A stretch of DNA of 64,000 bases from Clitopilus passeckerianus (lineage: Eukaryota; Basidiomycota; Agaricomycetes; Agaricales; Entolomataceae). Position 1 is the first letter of the stretch; the number at the start of each line of letters is the position of its first letter. The DNA is taken from contig CALYLX010000156.1 in the NCBI GenBank assembly GCA_944990035.1, positions 434,001 through 498,000 of the forward strand, given 5' to 3'. Under the pieces are notes generated by a model. It ran no database searches. It was given only the letters and a program-made list of their open reading frames with translations, and was not told the origin of the DNA. This document shows positions 37,828-52,734 of the stretch, one piece after another. The translations under genes were made by a program, and so were the position numbers.

Positions 37828-38350
37828 GATTAAGGGCGTTGGTCTGGGGGAAAGAGATGCAAACGCTCGAGTTTCTTTCCAGTCAAGTGGTAGGTCTTAT
37901 ATAGCGTCGTTCATCCCCAGGCACGATACCGACAATCCAGGCGGACGTGGTGTTCTGTAACATCTGCGTTCTTCGCAAGAAGATTCATCAGCTTCTTTTT
38001 ACCCTTCGTTACCCAGAATAGTGTCGGGTCCCCGACTGCCGATGCTCATGTTTCATGGACCAAGCGGCATGAAGGATTCATTCCACTAACAACGTCCCGT
38101 ATTGACAAGCCTAATGAAACAGCTCTGCAATGCATGACAAAGGACATGATAGCAACTAGACCAATTTTGGACGACGAGAGCAGGCGAAAGACCCTAGGTT
38201 TTAGACGTTTAACCTCGTTGCTTGCGTCAGTTGTCGACATCTTGAAAGTCGCCATGCTCGAGTTTAGGCTCATGTCGGCTACCTCCAGGCCAGAATGCCG
38301 GGGGTGCAACACATGGGTGTGGAGGTGTGGGGATGGTCGGAAGCGGGCCC
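37828..38350 (-). repeat. Duplicated promoter segment, copy B
   Basis: This is the partner of the segment upstream of copy A, with the same blocks next to the start codon and further upstream. It extends to the CCAGAATGCCG stretch near 38288, which copy A matches near 33740. It keeps a TATA element at 37897-37904. Confidence 0.6.
37897..37904 (-). promoter_or_regulatory. TATA box of transporter copy B
   Basis: Plus-strand TTATATAG reads CTATATAA on the minus strand, about 70 bases ahead of the start codon. The identical octamer occurs ahead of copy C; the same place in copy A reads TCATATGG. Confidence 0.55.
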
Positions 38351-38780
38351 CGGATACCACGTGTCGACGGATACTCTAAATGGGGCACACCGCTACCCCG
38401 TTTGCTGCCTTCCAGAACGATTATGACGTTCATTCGAGCAAGGCTTTGAACCAAGTTATTGGGATGGGGAATGATACATCGATAACCTCCAAGTACCAAG
38501 CAGTTTCGCGCCGTTAGCTCGCTCTTAATCGGTCCGACTCGCAACTTCCACCTTGATTTTAAGTTGTTTATACACCTGTAAAACTGTAAACGGAAGCATT
38601 GTATGTATTGTTGGCTGTAAGGAGGTAAAAAAGAAATGAATTTGAATATCATCTGGGGTCGTAAAAGCACACTATATACAAATACATATAACAACAGTCT
38701 CGTCACAAGAATTCGTTGGGGGCAATAATAATGTAGATAAAGAATTCGTAAACTTCGGGTCGCAACACATATGGCTCCAT
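38351..38780. other. Spacer between transporter copies B and C
   Basis: About 430 bases with no supported gene, holding the 3' region of copy C and the far upstream side of copy B. It is much shorter than the A-B spacer. Confidence 0.5.
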
Positions 38781-41117
38781 CTAGTGACCAACACCCTTCT
38801 CAAAGACAGTGATCGACTCGACTTCATCGAAGTTGTATAGAGGCTCAAGCTTGGTGTCCTTGCGCATGAACACCCACTTCCTAATCCAGTAGGGGAGGAA
38901 CGTGTTAAGCATGTAACCAGCGTGCTTGTTAGTAGGCACAGCAAAGACATAGTCCAGCTCCTCGAGGGTTCTTTGCATGGTTTCTAGTAATAACCGAGAG
39001 TCAGTAAGTCATCGCCACATTCCAATCTAATCTTGGATTTGAAAGCAGAGGTAACTTACCGGGCACTAAGAAGAAGATCATGACAAATGCGACGACATTC
39101 AACGCAGCGTAGAAACCGAAGGCTAGAATGAAGTCATTGTTAGATGCTTATCTCGGGCGACTCAAAGCAGAATCAAGCGTACCTCCTTGAGGGGTGAAAA
39201 CAGCCAGAATGCGAGGGAAGGAGATGGAAAGGACTGATGCCCAGAAGAGATTCGTCGCGACAGCCCATGACATACCCATCTCACGATGAGTGATGGGGAA
39301 GACTTCAGCGGAGTAGGTGAATGGAACAGGTCCTTCTCCGGGAGAGTAGAAGGCAGCGAAAATGAAGACGAAGAGGGCAATGCAAGGGATGCGGGCACCG
39401 TTATCTGATGGAATCCAGAAGCAGAAACCGGCGGCAAGAAGGGTCCAAGCCATGTTGGGGAACGTAAAGAGCAGGAGATTGCGGCGTCCAAAGGTATCGA
39501 TGGTCTGTAAAAGTTCTAGTCAGACAAGTGTAATTTGTAAGGGAGGGAGGCACGTACCCAGACAGCAGGGAACGCAAAGAGCCAGTTGACCAGACCGAAT
39601 CCCCAGGATGCCAAAAGTGCCTGCTTGGTGGAATAACCGGCCTGGGCGAAGATCGTGGAGGAGTAGAAGGCGATGATGTTGATACCACACATTTGTTGGG
39701 CAATCATGACAACAAAAGAGGCAAGGGTGGCACGGCGGACACGGGGAATAGTGAACAACTCGAAGAAGCGCCTGAAGTAATTTCGGCCTTGGAGGACGGC
39801 AAGTTCCTCGCAGAGCTGGCGATGTACGTAGTAGAGATCGCGAGCGGCCTGCAATTCCGTGTTGCGCAAACGCTTGAATGATTTGAAAGCGTCATTGTAT
39901 CGGCCTTTCTTCATCAACCAACGAGGCGACTCTATAGCTAGCTCAGTACTGAGGTCGACAGAAATGTATAGGGGCTTACCGGGGCAGAAATAGATCAGAG
40001 CGGTCAAGGGGATTGCGGGAATGAAAGCCGAAGCAATCTGCAAACGCCATGCGATGCTACCAGTTTGGAACAGAATCAAGTTGGCGCTGTAGCCAAGCAA
40101 GAGTCCGAATGCGACCCAGAGCTGCCAGCACATGACCAGACCACCACGAATATTTGCTGGTGTATTCTCAGCGGCAAATACAGGAGATGTCGTTGCTTTG
40201 GGTCCCATTCCGAGGCCGAGGAGCAAACGGCAGATGAATAGTTGCGGCCATGTCTGGGCGAAGCCTTGGCCGAGCACTGAAAAGATACAGAAGATACCAC
40301 AGAAAAAGAGGGTTCCCCGACGTCCAAGGAGATGATTGAGCGGATCAGTCAACCAGCAGCCGACAAGGCATGACGCAATGTAAGGCCTTATATGGATGTC
40401 AGTATTAGGGTTCACGGAATTGCGAAGGGAAAGCACCGGCGGACGGCATGGACTCACCCAGCGTTGATAGTACCAACAATCCATTGGTTTCTCTCGGCAT
40501 TAGGGTCTGTTGGAGCCTCGTTGATGTTGAATTCAATGGGGAAAGATAAGTTGGCGCCGTTGGATCCAGTCTGATCCCATCCCCTATATGGTGGGTTAGT
40601 TCATTTCCAAGGACGAATAGGAGTGGAGTGCGTACTGAACGGCAGCTGCCAAACTGCAGACGACGACGGTCATGTACAAGGCGAATGGTTGATCCCAGCG
40701 ATCTATTTTTCTAATGAGTTCTTGCAAATCTAGCAAGTGAAGGTATTGAACGCACGCGTTGTTTCACGACGGATGGCTTCTTTATCCGCCTCATCGAGTT
40801 CTGGCATCTCCTCGAAAGTTTTAGGGCTCTGGGCAAGGATGGCAGCCTTCTTGAACAGGTCGACTCTGTCTTCCATGTCCTTTTCCCTCACGAACTGCTC
40901 TACTTGAGCAAGCAGCTTGGCACGGGGGATACCGTGCAGAGGGTTCTGGATTCTATACAGAGTGGTGTGCGTTAGCCTCTCCTCCATCCAGCACCGAAGA
41001 CGACTTGGCGTACCGTGCTTGTACATTGTTGGCGAGGTCAATGTGACGTTGTTCCTCGACGTCAGTGTCAAAGTTAGTCTCACTGTTCTTTTCACTGGAA
41101 TGTTTCTCGGCCGACAT
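38781..41117 (-). CDS. MFS sugar transporter, tandem copy C with two fewer introns
   Basis: Nine exons: 41014-41117, 40756-40952, 40636-40702, 40458-40583, 39980-40386, 39558-39931, 39183-39504, 39060-39122 and 38781-38983. They give 620 residues. All SP-family motifs are present ([64 protein letters not shown]). The 407-base exon equals exons 5+6 of A/B (151+256). The 322-base exon equals exons 8+9 (233+89). Two introns are therefore cleanly absent with no residue gained or lost. The N-terminus is three residues longer and more diverged. It probably transports a related substrate at the plasma membrane. Being the most diverged copy, it likely represents the older duplication. Confidence 0.93.
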
Positions 41118-43347
41118 TCTTCAGAAAGAACAGGTGGTTCTGAGCCGAACAAGGTGGGGAATCCAAACCTGGAGACGGTTGGCGTACATCCCTTTAAGCT
41201 TTATATAGAAGGGTCCAAGAAGCCCATGCCGATTATTCAGAACCATGCAGTGCCGGAGTCCCCAGATTTTGATCTCATTTGGCGGGTGTCACAGAGTTCC
41301 AACTGAGCCAGTGGCGCGGCGAGGTGGGGCCATCAGAAAAAGATTGTGTCTCGTGAGAGTCGAATTGGAGCTTTATCTGACTTTTGGTGCAGCCCTCACA
41401 GCAGTGTGGCAACACTAAGGGTTCTACAGCACTCGATGAGTGTTTCAACAACGAATTAAAGCCTTACGAAGGTAGCATAGGTGTGAGTCAACCTAGGATG
41501 CGAAGAGACGAAATTTGAGCGAAATGGGGTTGAACAGAACGCGTTTTGATCTATGAAGGCTAAAACGGGACTTCGTGCCGAGCAACCCTCAACATCCTCT
41601 ATACTTCTCTCTCAGACTACTAACCCTCGACCTGAGTCCATCAACGCAACCATACAGTCGCTTAAACTTGTTGCGACGACGTCAGTCGTGTTCGTAAAAT
41701 TTTGTGTGTTTGCACCACAGTTTTCCTCCAAACTTCTCAAAGATGAGCCAAAATCACGATGTTTATCATTCGAGACTGCTTCAGACATACGTCAGTAATG
41801 TGCGTCCGACACTAGGCTCTGAATATTTAAAGCCGCCTTACTGGCCAAAATCAGCCGATGTGGTATGCATGAAAGGATCTGTTGCGACGAGTTCAACTGA
41901 GCCGCATCATGTGGCGCGCCGTTTACTCTTCTACTCCGATGGGTGCATTTCCCCGCTCTCACAGACAAATTCGAATGTATTGTTTTTGTGTATTGTTCCT
42001 GTCGATTGAGCGAAAAGTATTCCGGGCCAGCTACGACTCGGAGGGATAATTTGGTTCCGTGTGCAATCCGTGGGTGGAAGAGCCTCCATCTGGTCCATTG
42101 ACTTCATGGACTTGAAGGACAGAAATTCCTGTAAAATTCCACCTCAAGGCTATTCAGGGTCCGTGATTTTGGGAGGCGCATCTGGGCTTCCATTGATTGT
42201 TGCAGAGTCTGACGCGCAAGAAGCATGAAGAAGCACTCGCTTACCCTTGGCCATGGGAAGTGCGAGAATTAGACTGCTTATTTGATTGGTGGGTCTCGAT
42301 TAACATTAGATATCCATGTGATCCTTGAATGACAAGTGAGCTCTTGACTCAACATTAAGAAGAGTCAGATGGCGCTTGGCTGATGTGCAAGGATGTGCAA
42401 CTGTCGAGGCGTCTAGCCCTGTGAAAATGGACACAAGCGGCAGTCACCTTGAGAATTAATACAAGCCCGCTATGGAGGCCACAGTTCTGAATTCTCTTGA
42501 TCCGTTCTGGCTTGAGCTCCACTAGTTTTCCATAGATCGGTTGCGGCAAGCATCCCTTCAGCAGCGGAAAATCGCATATGCTTCAGCAGGACCAGCAAGT
42601 TTCACGGGACATTCAATGATTAGATTTGACAAGATCAAGGAAGGAAAGGTGGTGGCATCTGAGCTCTAGGCTACGGCCACGGCCTGAGCCATGCGGGAGC
42701 ATTCGCTAGAAATAATCGGAAGCAGTTCAGCAGACGTTCATGCCGAAACGGACGGATGTCCTTGTCCTCCCTTGTCGGGACCGTTAGCTGGGATAAGCCG
42801 GGGAAGTAGGCGATGAAGCCTGGAGTCAGAGCTATCCCCGCGAGATGTAGAAGTAGGCGTTCACCAGAGGTGTAAGCCTGCAAAGGCAATCTGGCAATTC
42901 CAAGAATGTCGTCGCTAAAAATGCGCGAGGTTTTCTACGGGCCTCGTCCTCGACACCTTAGCCAACTAGATTCCATATGTCCTCAGCACACACCGCAAGT
43001 GGAAGCATTCAAGAAAAACTCCAGAAGGTCGACAGGTTGCAAGTAGGAGAGTCACATAGGAGGCAGTCATGACGAAGCTTCATGACTCGTCGGCGGTCAT
43101 CGTGGTGGTAGCAAAGAAGGAACAATTATGTCGCCCATCAACCACACTAATGAAGGTAGGATTTTGGTCACCAACCACGGGTAGATGGGTGTATTGACAC
43201 AACGGAGAGCTCGCTGACAGCAACATATGCCCATATTTCAGCTTCGTTCGCATTGTCAATGCACTGTACATTCAAGGGATTGATATAAACGAGGGCAGTG
43301 GTTCTAACATGATACAAGACAAGATATGACAAAAAGTTCCCCCTCAA
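41118..43347. other. 2.2-kb intergenic stretch
   Basis: The first ~100 bases are the promoter of transporter copy C, including a TTATATAG at 41201-41208. The rest holds only short frames without recognisable features, the longest near 42671-42889 (minus), plus the 3' region of PRP43. Confidence 0.5.
41201..41208 (-). promoter_or_regulatory. TATA box of transporter copy C
   Basis: CTATATAA on the minus strand, about 84 bases before the copy C start codon; the same octamer as in the copy B promoter. Confidence 0.55.
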
Positions 43348-46266
<2,919 letters not shown>

Positions 46267-46970
46267 TGTGGTTGGTAATGAGGTGATGGTTGTGGACAAC
46301 GTTATCCGCGTTGTGCGCGCCGTGCAGTTAGAATTTCGAAATTTTGGAAATCGGGTCACGTGATGGCTTTGACCAATGGCATGGAAAGGTCGGTCCCGTT
46401 GACTCTACAGTAACCACAACCAATGCCGTTTGGATTCCTATTCGATGTCGAAATCCCTTCCTTTTGGCGCGCTATTTAGTAGGATCTACAATGTCGTCTA
46501 TTCGACGATGAAATTTACTGTCTGCCATTGAGCTTACAGGCAATTTTGAAGGAATTTCAAAGCCGGGAATTCTGAAAACTGTCTGCGATGAATATGTTGC
46601 TTGCAGAGATAGCTCCAGCACCATATATCTGGCATTAGGACTGAGGTCACTGTCCTGTTGATCCTATTCAAGCCTGACAGGGGCTTCAGCAGGCTTCAAC
46701 CCACCAGCTCACCACTGGCAGGTGCCGGCTGTTCTATGAATAGCATCGCCTAGCAATGCGATCTGATTATCCTGGCTGGCCGAAGAAGCCGAATCTGAAA
46801 CCAAGGGTGGCGTAGATGTGTACCACCTTCACCTCCCATATAGCCCGCTTGCCGTGAGATGGACTCTTTGAACCTTTCTTGCTTTCCAATCCGGCCCTCC
46901 TCGCCCCGGACAGTTCTAAAGTCTACCGTCCTGTTTCTGGGAACTAAAAACGCGTTCCAAGGGCTGTAGA
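46267..46970. promoter_or_regulatory. Divergent promoter region, PRP43 and Cys-rich gene
   Basis: This 704-base spacer carries a palindromic TCACGTGA at 46356-46363, about 90 bases from the PRP43 start codon, and a CCAAT at 46373-46377. No gene of its own was seen. Confidence 0.5.
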
Positions 46971-48096
46971 ATGATGTTTTCAAATCAATCAAAGGGACTG
47001 GTCGCGACTGCTATTGCTTTATGGTCTTTTTCCTGGGCAGTTGCCTCAGCTGATCCAACGATAACACCCTCACCTACCACTACCGGCTCTCCAGGCCAAA
47101 TCAGGGTGCCCCCACCCTTGTACGACAGAAAGAACGCGCCAATGTCCTTGCTGGAACGCGATATTGGCTTGAGTTCGCTGGATCGCCGCGCGAGTTGCTA
47201 CCCGCAAGGAAAATGTACTGGTGGCGTTTGTTGCCCTCTCAATGGGACTTGCTGTGATGACGGCAGTAAGTAATGCTCTTTGCATCTCTTACTTACCAGG
47301 AAGGTTGACAAAGGGCCCTGCAGAGGTTTGTTGTCAGCACACCGAGTGGTGTAACGGATATGCGATATGCTGCAACCGATGGGAAATTGCATGTACCGGG
47401 ATTTGTTGCTATCCAGGAAACGGTGGATGTTGTGGTAAGTCGAATTGACCCTGCGGAAAACCACGATTCTCAGAATTTCTGGCAGGCACTACGCGTCTGG
47501 ACGTTACAGACAGCAAAATTCAGTATAACGGTCTCGGATGGGGTACCGACTGGTCCAGTTGCTCAGGCACAGGCGCAATGTCCAAGGTCACTACCCAGCA
47601 AGACACATCGGTCGCGTATACGTTCAGAGGTGTGTTAATAATGTTCATACAAGCAATTTACTCCAGCTGACCTTTGGCGTTATAGGTACCGGAGTGATCA
47701 TCAATGCCGCACGTAGTCGATACTCCGTCTCGTTCTTGGGACAACAGCCATACATAACCGAGAGGAACACAACAACTAACTGCGACATTGGGTTCTCCCG
47801 CGCTGGACTGCCGTGCCAGGAGTATACTATCACTCTTTATCCGGACACAAGGCAGGGTCAATTTGAGCTGTCTGGAATCAGGTATGAGTCCTTCTATCCC
47901 TTGTCAAGTCGATCCGTCCTCATCGCTGTGCAGTATTATTGGGGCTACACAATGCCCAGTGAGAAGCTCGACTACATCATCCAGCAGCACGCACAGTTCG
48001 ACGCCTACACAAAGTTCTAGTGCTCGTGAGATGCCTAGGCTCGGCTGGGGAAGCTGGATAGCATCGGCTGTATTTGGCCTTTTGTTCATTGTATAA
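46971..48096 (+). CDS. Secreted Cys-rich protein with C-terminal membrane or GPI anchor
   Basis: Five exons, 46971-47265, 47324-47434, 47486-47629, 47686-47881 and 47934-48096, give 302 residues. A signal peptide (about 1-27, ending VASA) is followed by a Pro/Thr-rich linker. A compact block of roughly 15-18 cysteines comes next, rich in CC pairs (GGVCCPLNGTCC, YAICC, GICC, GGCC). A beta-rich domain follows, starting LDVTDSKIQYNG, of the kind seen in many Agaricomycete secreted proteins. Then comes a Ser/Thr-rich stalk and a final hydrophobic WIASAVFGLLFIV with no basic tail, which suits a GPI signal. The protein probably sits on the cell surface; no enzymatic motif is visible. Both ATGs at 46971 and 46974 are possible starts. 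Reading through the last intron would give a different C-terminus without an anchor. Confidence 0.8.
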
Positions 48097-48189
48097 GCAC
48101 CATCCGCTCAATAGCTGTATGATACCCAAATTTATCTCTACAATCTCTGTAATAGTCGGATACCACCTCCCAATCCAAATTTATCAGAA

Positions 48190-49645
48190 CTATGTTCGCT
48201 CCTCGTTCATCTTCCACACCTCAAACCCGCCTTCTCCACCGACACCCACTACACCCTGGACCCAATCCACATCCAGCACCTTCTTGGTCCCATCCCACGC
48301 CTTGAAAGACACCATAGCCTCGTTTCCTTTGACACTTCTCAAATCCCATAACCTCACCACGCCATCGTAGGCACCGGTAATCACCTGATGTGAACCAGGC
48401 GAGCCTAATGCAAGACATGACGGCGTTGCGCGGTGCAGGAAGGATGCAGCTGCGGTGGAGAGGGTTTGAGAGCGGAGATCGTAATGTGTCAATGTACGGT
48501 CTGTGGAAGTTGCGAGGACGCTGTTTCCGTCGCGGGTGACTGCGAGGTCGGTATAGGGCTTTTCAGCAGCGGTCTGGTTGCGTTCAGTCAGTACACATGA
48601 GGACGAAGAAGGAAGAAATAGAGAAGAGACTCACGATAGTTTGAGTGCAAAGCCCGTTTTCGGTGTCCCAGATTCTTACTGTAGAATCCCACCCACAGCT
48701 GTAAGCTTTTGTTCCGTCGCTTGGACTAAAGACAACCTGGGTCACCCGAGCAGTATGCAGCTTGAACACTGATGCAGGCGCCTTTCGTTTTGCCTTGCCT
48801 GCAGCTGGTTCTTCTAGCCTTCGCCTCTTCTTCCTATCCCGTTCTGCAGAAGTATCTGGAACCTCATCCACTTCAGGAATGGACGTGTCCCATAAGCCGA
48901 TAAGACCATCCCACGACGCTGTGAGCAGGTGTGAGCCCGAGGAATTTGAGGCAATGGAGGACAGAGGGGCGGTGTGGAGATGCAATGTCGCCAAAGGTCT
49001 CGTAGGAGCGTCCTGCTCTAGGTTTAATTCCAGGATTTGGCCAGTGAGGTCTTGCGATGCGGTAGCTATGAGATTCTGTGAGGTTGATGGTACCACACAG
49101 ACGGACGTGATAGGTGCCGAGTGGGATAACGTCGCAGATGTCACTTTTTTGGAGTAATCAAAGGTGCGGACTAATCCGTCATATGACCCGGTAATAAACT
49201 GGCTAGAAGTTTATCTCAGTAGCGGCAAAACGAGGTTGAGAAGATGGACATACCCCGACAAATGGCACGATACGGAGGAGACCCAATCTTCGTGGGGGAA
49301 ATCTGCCATCTTTTCGGGTGGTAGCACCGACTCAATGTACTCTATCTCTAGAGTTTCTTCCTATTTCTGTTCAGTGACCTGATGTTGGAACTAGCAGAAA
49401 ATTCTCACCTCTCCAACCCCATGTTCTGCGCACCATTCACTCAGACTTGTCCTCAGGATCTCTCCTCGGACAAGGAAGTCAAATGGTATAGCTTTTTGAA
49501 GGCTTAGAGCCTTGTTGATAAGCTGAGAAAGCTGGTATCTTCTCCAATTCGCAGGGATCATATATTTGTGCGTTGGTAGTGGGTATGCCGTCTGTGTGGT
49601 GAGAACCACTGGCAAGTTCACGGTGCCAGCTGTAGATGAAGCCAT
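48190..49645 (-). CDS. YTM1: Ribosome biogenesis WD40 protein Ytm1 (WDR12)
   Basis: Four exons, 49409-49645, 49254-49360, 48635-49202 and 48190-48573, give 431 residues. The N-terminal ~80 residues form the NLE domain (VVLTTQ, then IPANWRRYQLSQLINKAL), which binds the Rea1 MIDAS domain. A seven-bladed WD40 propeller follows, with repeats ending GLIGLWD, TVRIWD and VVRLWD and a basic insert DRKKRRRLEEP between blades. In yeast Ytm1 joins Erb1 and Nop7 in 60S subunit maturation in the nucleolus. The gene converges on the Cys-rich gene with only 93 bases between stop codons and diverges from the ferroportin gene over 275 bases. Confidence 0.95.
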
Positions 49646-49920
49646 TTTTGTAGTCTTTGCCCCTCAAAGAACTTGATACTGGATCTATGTGTTCCTGTCG
49701 GATTCCAGTAACTTGCAAGCAAACCTCGCACTCACCTCGATGGTCGTTACGCCCAACCACCTTTGGCGGCAATCCAATCGAAATTTTGAGGCACGTGATC
49801 AAGCCTTTAAGCGCCCATGCACATGCTGCGACCGAAAGGGTTCTGGAACTGGAATGCCAATATCGTACGACTCTAAAGTGGAAATGACTCTGGATCCTGC
49901 CTCCGTCTTCTCAAATAGAC
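49646..49920. promoter_or_regulatory. 275-base bidirectional promoter, YTM1 and ferroportin
   Basis: The spacer between two divergent start codons contains a CCAAT at 49774-49778 and CACGTG at 49792-49797 inside GGCACGTGATC. No TATA element is obvious on either side. Confidence 0.5.
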
Positions 49921-51507
49921 ATGCTAGACCAAGATGAAGAGCCGACGCCTCTGTTGGAAAGCCCTGCTACTATTTTGAGACGACTATACGTCTCTCATTC
50001 TCTCTCGACATGGAACAGCCGGACGTTCGAATTTGGGGCGGTCCTCTTCTTAGCAAGAGTCTTTCCAGGGACATTGTTCTATGCTTCATGCTATGCACTT
50101 CTTCGTGCGGGTGCGGGTGCAGCTCTATCAGGCCATATCGGTGGATGGGTCGATCGAGTTGACAAACTCCGAAGCATCCGGGCAAGCATAGTTTTGCAGC
50201 GTATACCAGTGGCGCTTAGCTGCCTAGTCTTCTTAGGCCTGGGCGCCTTGGACCCCACACTGGATAAGTTAATTCTGATTATCGGCTTCAGTATTACCAC
50301 GACGTTGGCGTGTATAGAGAAGCTGGCCATCATAACGAACACCGTCTCCGTTGAAAGAGATTGGATCATCGTCATAGCCAATGATGTTGGAGTAGATCGT
50401 AAGGGTAGGCCGGCAGATTACTCTACTTTGGAACTGCATTCTGAATCCAAGTGTAGGGCTAAATGCGACAATGAGGCGTATTGACCTGCTCGCCAAGCTG
50501 TTGGCCCCAGTCTTCATCTCACTGATGGACGATTACTCCACCACAGCGGCTATTTGGGCCATCTTTATCCAGAATGCTTTCTCTGTTATCATTGAATACT
50601 ATGCCATAGCTCAGGTGAGCCTTCCTCATCTCATAAATTCCAAGTAAAACTTGAATGCTCAATGTGTTGATATTAGGTTTATCATCGAGTGCGAAGTCTT
50701 CAGCGCAACCAGGACAGCTCGCAGTATTTGCCGATCCCCTCAGGGGATCTTTCTGTCCTAAACCCCGACGATACCAGTGTTCAGCCCTCCAACTTTGTTA
50801 CCCGTACACTGGCACCCTGGATTGCATACGGCTCTAACCCAGCCTTCCTTGCCTCTCTATCTCTCTCCCTACTATATTTCACTGTCCTAAGCACAGGCGT
50901 CCAAATGCAAACCTTCCTCTTCACGCTCGGCTTCACCTCTCTATCCGTCTCCTGCATGCGACTGGCCGCGGTCGTTATCGAACTTCTCGCCACCTGGGCC
51001 GCGCCTCTCCTCATGCACCAAATCGGTCCCATCAGATCAGGTTTATGGTTCATAAACCAACAACTCTTCTGCATCCTCATCTCCGTAGCTTTGTTCCTCG
51101 GCACGCCACCTGGAACGAAAGCCGCGGGTTGGAGCCTTATGGCTGGCGTCACCTTCAGCCGCCTCGGATTGTGGGGTTTCGACTTGAGTGTTCAGTCTCT
51201 TGTGCAAGAAGACGTTCCAGAGGATAGTCGAGGGAAGTTTTCTGCGGTCGAGATGGCTCTGCAGAATGCCGCGGAGTTGATGTCGTTTGGGATGACAGCC
51301 GTATGGAGCTCACCGGAGGAGTTTCGGTATCCCGTGTGCGTGAGTGCATGGGCAGTGTCTGTGGCGGCGGTTTGTTTTGCTGGGTTTGTGAGGAAGAGGA
51401 GAGGCCATTTGATGCATGCTGACCGATGTATCAGGAGGGAGAAATATAGCAGGGTCATACAAGAGGAGACAGAACCAGGGGAGTCTTGTGAACAAGATAT
51501 TTCGTAG
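49921..51507 (+). CDS. Ferroportin-like iron exporter (SLC40 family)
   Basis: Three exons, 49921-50398, 50457-50614 and 50677-51507, give 488 residues. After a short acidic start the sequence LYVSHSLSTWNSRTFEFG opens the first helix, matching the ferroportin family start. SGHIGGWVDRVDKLR follows helix 2, MRRIDLLAKLLAPV comes mid-protein, then LGLWGFDLSVQSLVQEDVPE in the C-terminal half. About ten to twelve helices are visible, with a hydrophilic loop near 225-260. In animals ferroportin exports ferrous iron; fungal members are assumed to move iron or another divalent metal across the plasma or vacuolar membrane. The C-terminal tail is rich in charged residues with a few cysteines. A broken copy of its last 65 codons lies at 52744-52938. 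Confidence 0.92.
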
Positions 51508-51682
51508 TTTTGCAGCCGCCTCGTGTCTTTGTCTCTCCAAAATTCGTAGTTGAGTCAGGATCATATTTCATACTGAATAAATCTTGAGGCTGCACTACAT
51601 TGAGAGTGGACTGCATATAGAGAGAAGAATACATGAGAAACCGTCATTGAAGTACACAAACCCTTGAACCCGTGAGTAGCAA

Positions 51683-52646
51683 TCAAACTGAACCGGCTGA
51701 GCTCTCAGAATCGGATAAGATCTCCTCCTCCGAGTCCCAGCCAAGAGAGGCGTTTAAAATCGCGTATGGATGATCACGACTATAGAGAGTTCGACAGATC
51801 CCACGATACAACTGTGGGTCGAGTCCAAATCGCGAATAAAAGGATTCTACATAATTCATCCCCTCGTAGCACCTGCTATGTATATAACGCAGCGTCTCCA
51901 GAGCGGTTCTTCCGGACAGCTGCTGCATGTTGGTCCTACATTGCTTCGTGCTGGCTAGTAGGAGCTCAGCCGAAATGAAGTCGTATGCGATAACAGTATC
52001 GAAGTGAGAGCGGATAACATCAAGTCTGGCCACGGAAGGCTAAGTGGATCAAGCAGTTACTGTAATGACCCCGGTTACAGATAGGATAGGTTTCGCGGTC
52101 ATACCAATGGATGTTCCTCGGAAGGAATTTGCCCGAGAATATTATCGGGGTCGTTATTATGAAATTTCACAAATTCGGTCTTGAGATGATCTAGCTTTGC
52201 TTCGGAAACGCTTAGGGATTCGCTTCGAGTATTCATAGTGTGAGATACGAACGCGACAGTGTGGACGAAAACTTACTACTCCTCTTTCGATTCTTCCTCG
52301 GATGAACTGCTTGTAAGATTTGTCTCCAGTCAAATGCCACAAATACCAGATGCCTAGCTTACCATATGCTAGATAAGGTGTTTCTGCCGTCTGATGGCTC
52401 AGGCATATCAGAGGAGAAAGACGAGCCAGTACTTTGCAGCCACTGGCAGTGCCTTTGGAGAGACGTCTTCGGCGTCTCGTCGGGGCTGCTTAGGCCATCC
52501 TCATCCCGGATTGCTAGGTTCCTGAAGCCAGATTCGATGCCGTCGTCGAGGTGGACAGTGCTGGATTGAAGCATGGTTGAAGAGGGTGTGGTAATGGTGG
52601 TGGCCAACCACGTTGAACTCCTGCAAGCGGCGGCGGCCAGGTTCAT
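51683..52646 (-). CDS. Unrecognised gene, 262 residues
   Basis: A four-exon model fits: 52363-52646, 52277-52306, 52105-52222 and 51683-52039. All phases agree. The product has a Ser/Thr-rich N-terminus, an acidic Ser/Glu stretch around 95-105 (SSEEESKEE), a helical middle (SEAKLDHLKTEFVKF), and a C-terminal part with Tyr- and Arg-rich segments ending in an acidic EEEILSDSESS tail. There is no signal peptide, membrane helix or known domain. The third exon could instead begin 12 bases later, since both acceptors are in phase. The start might also be a later ATG near 52572. It lies between the ferroportin gene and the fragment of that gene. I do not know a family for it; consistent splicing is the only support. 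Confidence 0.5.
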
Positions 52647-52734
52647 TTCCCACTCTTCAACTAATTCGGCACGGCTACTTGCGCTCGTCTTGGGGGGCCT
52701 TCCTTTCTAACCTCATGGCCCGTACGCGGCGGCC

